NCBI GenBank assembly: GCA_023846275.1
Contig: JAIUJO010000072.1
Span: 1,571,599-1,635,598, forward strand
Direction of reading: 5' to 3'
Origin: Vanilla planifolia
Taxonomy: Eukaryota; Streptophyta; Magnoliopsida; Asparagales; Orchidaceae
DNA: 64,000 bases
Below are positions 57,035-64,000 of this stretch, piece after piece (position 1 is the stretch's first letter; every line of letters begins with the position of its first letter). Under the pieces are notes generated by a model. It made no database searches. It was not told the origin of the DNA and was given only the letters and a program-made list of their open reading frames with translations. The translations under genes were made by a program, and so were the position numbers.

Positions 57035-58790
57035 CAAAGCTTAAAGAAGAAAAATTGAAGACATCTTACAGCAAAATCAAATCAAAGAGAGGTAAGGGTT
57101 AGATTAGGAAATAATTAGAGTTACATAGTATTATAATCAATCAAGAGAACATTTTATCAAATAAGATAATTGCATAAGAAAGACACATTCCAAGATCCTA
57201 AGAAGTTTGAGTGTGGCATCCTTGTTTAAGTAATTAGGTTTGAATAAAAAATTGTCATAAAGCATCCAAAAATCATAAAACATAAAATATTTCAAAATAT
57301 AAAATTTAATACTTAATTAGATTTAAATTGTCAAGATGACTCGAATAACATTTGTTTCATCTTGATTGATACTTATTTTTAATTACTACAAATTAAATTA
57401 TCTTAAATAATTATAAATTAATAAAGAAATATTAGTTAAATATATAGTTAAACTATGATGAGATAAGTTAAAGTAATATATTACAACCAAATAATATCAA
57501 GATGGGAGACAAATTAGATTAGGACTAACATAGTATTAAAACCAATCCATAGAAATAAATTTGAACAAATGAAATTAGATTAATTGTACTGGTAGTTGCA
57601 TTCCAAGATCTATCAAAATCGAGTGTAACATGCTCGGTCATCAAATTTGTTAAGAGAAATATACTTAGCAAAACATGCAACAACCCTAGAAAAAATATTC
57701 AAAAAAATACAAAAATTTATATATAATTGGTTATAACACATTAAAATGTGTACAAGAATATTTATTTTTCAATGTAATATAACAAAACAAATTTCAGGTC
57801 ACATGGGAAGAGAATTACTATTTCATAGTATTAAAATAATGTTAAAACAAAATTTTGAGGAAATTAGAATAATTGTATAGGATAATTGAATCATGAGAAG
57901 CAAAAGAGGTTAAGTGGAACATCCTTGAGAAAATAATAAGAAATAATTCTAAAGACCTTTAAAGCTAATAAAACCCTAAACAATAAAAATACTAAAACTA
58001 TTATAATAAACAGATTAGATTATCCATGTAGAGATGAGTCCAATGAAGTTTTGTTATCATCTTCATTGAACCTCACTTAGAATTACTATAAATTACTAAA
58101 TTAATTAAGAACAAATACTAAAAAAACTATTTTAATAATAAGTAAATATATTTTAGAACTAGACTGAGATAAATCAAAGAAATGCATTATAACAAAATAA
58201 AAGGGGTGTAAAGGTCAAATGCAACAAGATTTAGCCATGACTTAAAGGAATGAGATAAATTTGAAGAAATTAGATAAATCATTCAAGAAAGTTATGTTCT
58301 AAGACACTAATATTGTAGATTGTTTTATCCTTGATTGTCGAATTAGAAATTAAATAAATTGAATCAAAATTATGCCAATATCTTAGAAAATTAAATATTT
58401 TAGAATATATAATTAATATTTTATTATATGGAGCTTGTTTAGATGTGTTGAATAATGTTGGTTTCATCACCATTGAACCTCAATTGGAATTAATATAAAT
58501 TACCTGTACAAATTGTAATTTTAATATTAAAAAAATGCATTAAAGCTAAAATGAGATAAATTGTAGAATTTTAACATAACAAAATCAAAGTAATGAAATG
58601 GTCACATGGGTGAAGCTTTAGAGTATCAAAGCAATATATTTAAATAAATTTTAAAAATTCAAAGAAATGACATATTTTATATGAGAGTTACATTCCATGA
58701 TACTAAAAAGATATGCCATAACATCATTGAGCATGCGAAAAGTTTAAGAAAAACTATTTGAAAATATAAGTAGGAATATTTAATTGGATT

Positions 58791-58810
58791 GAACTCATCG
58801 AGATGAGTTC
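58791..58810 (-). repeat. Dyad element 1 (best example)
   Basis: gaactcatcgagatgagttc has two 9-bp arms that are exact reverse complements, separated by two bases. It is the best-preserved case of the monomer's CTCAT..ATGAG dyad. A perfect 14-bp palindrome, ctcatctagatgag, lies at 33,228-33,241 in another copy. In many copies outer arms TTGGA and TCCAA are also present. A transcription-factor site, a cruciform-forming element or a chance remnant of an older inverted repeat are all possible. Confidence 0.75.
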
Positions 58811-61184
58811 AACATCATATTTTTGCCTATGGGACATCATTTGAAATTATTATGAATTATAAAAGAAACTAAATTTAAATAATAATAATCTATTAGTTTT
58901 ATGTTAAGTAAATATCTATTTAAACTTGGGATGAGATACTTTAAGTAGTGTAATATAATAAAATCAAAAGTAAGTGAGGGTCACACAAGTGGAGAATTTG
59001 AGTTATATTTTAATATAATCAAATAATCATGAAAATATTAAAGAACTTAAAAAAATTTTAAAAATTTTTTCCATTCCAATATAATAATGAGATTGAGCAT
59101 AACATCACTGATCAAAAAGAGTTCCAAAAGTGAAAAACAAATAAGCATAAATAAATAAAAAAATTACTTGTTTAATATTAAGTAAATCTATGTTAAATCT
59201 GGAATGAGGTAAATTGAAAAAGTGTATAACCAAATCAAGGGGATGTAAAAGTCACACAAGAAAATATTTATAGTGATAGTATTATAATCAATTGGAAATA
59301 AAAAATTTAAGAAAAGAGATAAATTATAATCAATTTTTTTGGTCCAAGATACTAAGAGACAGAGTGTAACATCTAAGATCATCAAATAAGATAAAAATTA
59401 AAATTTAACAAAAACATCCCAAAAATATTAAAAATATTTTTAATCAAAGTTTAATTAAAATTATTATTAATTATAAAATTAAATAAGCCTAAATCATAAT
59501 AGTAATTAAATGTTTAATAAAGTTGAAATATGATAAATTGAAAAATTATAACATAACCAAATCAAAATGAAGTAAAGGTCACATAATAATAGATATATGG
59601 CTGTATGGTACTATAACCAAATCAAAGAAGAAAGTTCTAAGAAATAAGACAAATTATATGTAAACTCCAAGATACTAAAAGGAACGAGCGTAATATCCTA
59701 GGCCATTAAAGCTTGTATAAATATAAATGACCCTTAAAATTTACAAAAAAAACCTTAGAAACTAATGTTTTTGAAAATATTAAAATAAGTATTTAATTTT
59801 ATAAAATTTAATTAGGCAAATCAAATGATGTTTATTTCATCCTTATCAAACATTATCTCAATTTAAAATAATTTTAATATATATATTGAAGTTTTAATTA
59901 GATAAATTCAAAAATATAATAAAACCAAATCAAAGGGAGGTAATGCAAACAAGAAGAGAATTAAGGTTACATAAAAATGTAACCAAATCAAATCAAAATA
60001 TTTTAAGAAATCTAAATTTACATAAGAATGTTGCATTCTAATATGTTAAAGTTAAAGTCATTGAGTGTACCTTCATGGATCATCAAATAAGGTTTTAATT
60101 AATAGTAGTCATAAAAATAAATACCTAAATGGTTGTAACTTGTTAAGATAACTCTAACTATATTTGTTCTATCTTGATCAAACCTTATTTGAAATTACTA
60201 TGATTAACCAAAAAATACATAAATAATTAAAAAAAATTACTATAATATTAAGTAAAAATTTATTAGAATTGAAATGAGATATATTGACAAATATAACCTA
60301 AGAACATCAAAGCAAGGTGAGGGTTACATAATAATAGATTAAGAGTGACATAGTAATATAACTTAACCAAAGAAAAATATTTGAAGTAAAGAAATGTGAT
60401 AAATTTCAAAAAAAATGTTAATTGCATAATAGTAAGGAGGTCCAATGTAACATCATCAATCATCAAATCAAGTATAAAGACATATACCCTATAAAACTTA
60501 CTAAAGCACTCAAATAAATATTTAAAAAATATAAAATTAATTTTTATTTCATCAAAGATAATTAAGGAAAGTCTAATAACATTTACTTAATCTTAATCTA
60601 GTAGTGTTTGGAATTATTATGAATAACAACAACAAATAAACAAAAATGCCTTATCAATAGTTATTTTAAAAATAAGTAATTCAATAATAAATTTGAAAAG
60701 AGATAAATTGATAAAATATAATATAATCAAAAATTTATTTATGATTAGATTAGATGAGATTTGGAGTTTCTTATATTATAAGAAATCAAAGTAAAACCTT
60801 TGAAAAAATGAGAAAAAGTTTATAAGATAATTGAATTTTAATAAACCCAAAAGATAGTGTGTAATATCCTCAATCATCAAATATGATACAATATGAAATG
60901 GATCAGAAAGTAAGCCAAAAAATTGAAGGATAAAATATTTTAAAATATAAAAGTGAATACTTAATCTAATAAGATTAACAAGATGAGACCTGTGACTATT
61001 TTTTTCAACTCTGTAGGACCTCGTTACTAATTACTATAAAATACTAAAGTACATAAGCATAAATATTAATAAAATATTACTTAAAAATTAAGTAAATAAA
61101 TATTAAAGTTGAAATAAGATACAGTAAAGAAATATAACATAATAAAATCAAACAGATGTAAAAATTGAGAGAGTGGAGATTTAG

Positions 61185-61253
61185 CGATTCTCATTTAGTT
61201 TGGTGCTTTCAAGTCAAAAGCTCAAAATTCCCTATTGCCATTTGATTTGATCG
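61185..61253. other. ~69-bp insertion unlike the repeat, inside a monomer
   Basis: The monomer text gtggagatttag is interrupted and resumes as tacataatatagccaaatc. The sequence between (including tggtgctttcaagtcaaaag) matches no box and is less AT-rich. The higher-order partner, near 54,622-54,650, reads straight through the site and so shows the uninterrupted state. The bases CGA flank the insert, which may be a 3-bp target duplication or chance. I see no terminal inverted repeats. Confidence 0.7.
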
Positions 61254-61358
61254 AGTACATAATATAGCCAAATCAAAGATGAAAGTTTGAAGAAATGAGT
61301 TAAACTATACAAAGATATTCCATTCCTAGACACTAAAGAGATAATGTATAACATCCTT

Positions 61359-61409
61359 GATCGATAAATTTAGTATGAATCCGATGATTGATAAATTTAG
61401 TATGAATCC
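61359..61409 (-). repeat. 27-bp tandem duplication
   Basis: The words gatcgataaatttagtatg and gattgataaatttagtatg, each followed by aatcc, start at 61,359 and 61,386, so the period is 27 bp with one difference. The matching place in the higher-order partner near 54,730 has a single copy. Confidence 0.9.
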
Positions 61410-64000
61410 AATTCCCTCCTAAAGCATGCCAAAACTATGGAAAATAAAAATAATTTCAAAATATTAAAAAATATTTAATTTGAAAGAGCTTAGTTGAACT
61501 CGTCTAGTGATATTTATTTTTTCACCATCAAACCCCATTTGAAATTATTAGAAATTACAAAATTTAATAAGCACAAATAAAAGTAATTTACTATTCTAAT
61601 ATTAAGTAAATGTATATAAAATATTAAATGGGATAAGTGATAGAATTTTATCACTAAAGGAAAATGATGGGAAGGATATCTGAGAAGAGAGTTAGAGTAG
61701 CACAATAATTTAATCAAATCAAAGTAAAAAAATTTGAACAAATAAGTAAGTTATATGTGAAAGTTACATTTCAAGATACTAAGAATATAGGGTGTGACTT
61801 TCTTGATTATCAAATTAGGTATGACTAAATATGTCTTAAAAAACATACCAAATCCATGGAATATAAATTATTTAAAATATTGGAAATGAATATTTAATTG
61901 GATAATGCTCATTTAGATGAGTCTAATGTCTTTGTTTTCTTTAAACTAGACCTCATATGGAATTATTGTAATCTATTAAATTAAATAATCTTTGATAACA
62001 ATAAATTATTATTTTAAGTTAAACTAGATATTTATTAAATCTAAAATATGTTAAATTTAATTAATGTAAATTAAAGCAAAAAATTTGAAGAAATTAGATA
62101 AACTATATGAAATGTTCAATATAGCATCGAGATGGGTCCAACTATTCTCTTTGCCTTGATTGGACATCATTTGCAATACAATCAACTACCAAAGTAAATA
62201 ACTATAAATAATAATTAATTGTTATTTTAAAATTATGTAAAAAAAATATTGAAGATGAAAAGAGAAAATCAAAAACATGTATTACAAACAAATAAAAGCA
62301 TGTAGAGGTTGCATGCAAGAATACTAAGGGTAACATACTAGTAAGGCCAAATAGGAGCACAAATATTGAAAAAATTAGGTAAATTTTACAAGTAAGTTCT
62401 ATTCTAATATACTAAGGAGATCTAGCATAACATCCTCGATCGTCAAATAGGGTACAAATCAAAATGTCATGTCAAGCATGCAAAACTTTAAAGATATATT
62501 TACAAATATAAAGATGAAACTTGAATTATATAGAGCTTATCAAGATAGCCCAACAAAGTTTTATCATAATTATACCATGTTTAGAACTACTAAGTACAAA
62601 AGAAGTAAATTACTAAAAATAAACAAATTATTATTTTGATATAACTAAATATATTTTCAAACTAAAATCAAATAAACATAAAACAAAAATATAACAAAAT
62701 AAAGTGATGTAAATGTCATATGAGAGAAGATTTATAGTTACATAAAAATATTGAAAAAGTCAACAAAAAATTTGAAGAAATAAAAACATGGTAACAAAAA
62801 TTTGATTTCTAAGATACTAAGGAGAAAATGTGTAGTAAATTAAATCATAAAATCTAGTATGTATGTAAATTTCTCATAAATAATGCAAAAATAATAGGAA
62901 AAAGATCTTTCAAAACATAAAAATTAATATTTGTTTTGATAGAGCTTGTTAAGATGAGTTGAATGATTTTTATATCCTCTCCATCAGTCCTCTTTTGTAA
63001 TTATTTTGAATTGTCAAAGCAAATAAGGTAAATATTCGTAAATTAATATTTTAATTTTAAGTAAATTTACATAAAACTAAAATGAGATGAATTGAAGCAA
63101 AATAAAATAGCCAAACAAAATGTAGTAAAGGTGACATGAGATAATAATTAGAGCTATATAATAATAAAACCGAATAAAAAATAAAACACTTCAAAATATT
63201 AGATAAATTATACAATAATGTTGCACTAAAAAACTAAGGAGATCAAGTGTATCATCCTTGATCATCAAATCATGTAAAAATCAAAATGACTTATAAAATA
63301 TGCCAATACCTAAGAAAAAAATATTTAAAAATATAAAAAAGAATATTTAATTTGATAGAGCTTGTTAAGATGTGTTTATTAACATTTACTTCATCTTTAT
63401 TCGACATTGAGGGATTTACTACAAATTACATAAACATATAAACATATTATAAATTAAATTAATTTTTAACATTATGTAAAAATTAACTAAGTTTGATATA
63501 AGACAAATTGAAGTAATACAATATATTTAGGGTTAAATAGTAATATAACAAAAAAATCAAACATGCAAACAAATGACACAAATTATACGAAAAACGTTCA
63601 TTCCATGATATTAAGGAGATCAAGTATAACATCATTGATTCTTAGAAAATTGAATTAAAAAGTCATGAAAAATGTTCCAAAGCCCTTAAAATATCTTTAA
63701 AAATATTAAAACTAATATCTAATTTGACATAACCTACAAACAACATTTATTTCATCTCTATTAGATCGAGTACAGAATTTCTATGAATTCTTAAATTAAA
63801 AAGCAATAAAAATAACAAATTTTTTAAATATTAATTAATTATATATTAATAAAAAATGATACAAAATAAAGAATTATGAAATAACAAAATAAAAGTGACA
63901 CAAATTTCTTGTCATAAGAGATTTAGAGTTACATAGTCATGTGACTTGATCAAAGAAAAACATTTGAATGGAATTAGATAAATTATAATAGAAAGCTATA

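Larger units (their letters stand above)
57650..62445 (-). repeat. Higher-order block Y, copy 2 (partner of segment E)
   Basis: This is a diverged copy of about 50,930-55,980 in the same orientation. The offset falls from 6,718 bp at the left (gagaaa-atac at 50,936 and 57,654) to 6,460 bp at the right (tagaggt at 55,843 and 62,303), because indels accumulated after duplication. Private variants shared only by the pair include agaagtctaaggatgacat at 55,859 against agaatactaagggtaacat near 62,318, and the 'gatacaatatga' phrase. About a dozen monomers are involved. Confidence 0.78.
56989..64000 (-). repeat. Segment G: repeat array, minus orientation; contains higher-order copy 2
   Basis: Minus-orientation monomers continue to the window edge, about 17 copies. 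The 'actaaggagatc' landmark falls at 62,411, 62,816, 63,233 and 63,610, steps of 405, 417 and 377 bp. From about 57,650 to 62,445 it is the partner of segment E. It contains a roughly 69-bp foreign insertion (61,185-61,253) and a 27-bp tandem duplication (61,359-61,409). The array is cut by the window end. Confidence 0.91.

Noticed and set aside
53000-62000. Short minus-strand open frames in segments E and G resembling membrane proteins
   Set aside because: The Ile/Leu/Phe/Tyr richness follows from about 80% AT. The predicted membrane segments are an effect of composition.
1-64000. CRISPR array
   Set aside because: The repeat unit is about 415 bp, diverged, and lacks short identical repeats with unique spacers. 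No cas gene is present.
1-64000. Telomeric repeats, rDNA, tRNA genes or organelle DNA
   Set aside because: I saw no TTTAGGG-type arrays, no rRNA-like conserved text, no tRNA A/B boxes in context and no plastid or mitochondrial gene.
1-64000. Origin in an AT-rich protist such as Plasmodium or Dictyostelium
   Set aside because: Composition alone would allow it, but the MYB relic has plant-specific TPT-x6-QK spacing and there are no dense genes as in those genomes. The exclusion rests on one weak relic.

Overview
The window is about 64 kb of extremely AT-rich DNA with no intact protein-coding gene, rRNA or tRNA that I can support. Nearly all of it is one old, strongly diverged tandem repeat (satellite-like) family with a modal spacing of about 412-423 bp between equivalent landmarks. 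Spacing suggests roughly 150 copies. Individual copies differ by many substitutions and indels, and many are truncated. The longest ATG-initiated open frame is 114 codons, and the open frames there are low-complexity Ile/Leu/Phe/Tyr-rich readings of the repeat. The best guess is a heterochromatic block of a flowering-plant nuclear genome. The only phylogenetic hint is a decayed DIVARICATA/RADIALIS-type MYB (SANT) relic in one of the two non-repeat islands. The repeat itself does not identify the species.

Layout, with monomer orientation as read at the left end called plus: segment A, 1-27,425, plus; segment B, about 27,432-40,824, minus; island 1, about 40,825-41,136, not repeat; segment C, about 41,137-46,643, plus; island 2, about 46,644-47,780, not repeat, with the MYB relic on the minus strand; segment D, about 47,781-50,915, plus; segment E, about 50,918-55,980, minus; segment F, about 55,986-56,988, plus; segment G, about 56,989-64,000, minus. 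There are therefore five orientation switches.

Two levels of structure lie above the monomer. A 1.47-kb block ending at the first orientation switch (25,958-27,432) is a diverged copy of 22,859-24,326, offset by about 3.1 kb. A block of about 5 kb that fills the whole of segment E is a diverged copy of about 57,650-62,445 in segment G, offset by 6.5-6.7 kb and sharing truncations and small private sequence variants. Segment E looks like a block copied from the neighbouring array and set in opposite orientation between segments D and F.

Within the monomer I see three recurring dyad-symmetric elements: a CTCAT..ATGAG hairpin with TTGGA/TCCAA outer arms, GATCGAG-N9-CTCGATC, and AATAATAA/TTATTATT. 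There is also an internal duplication of a TTTGATTTxGTTATATTAC phrase. The CpGs inside the dyads decay mainly to TpG and CpA, as expected for methylated DNA. No function can be assigned. The array may be neutral heterochromatin, but the recurring dyads make a protein-binding or structural role worth testing.
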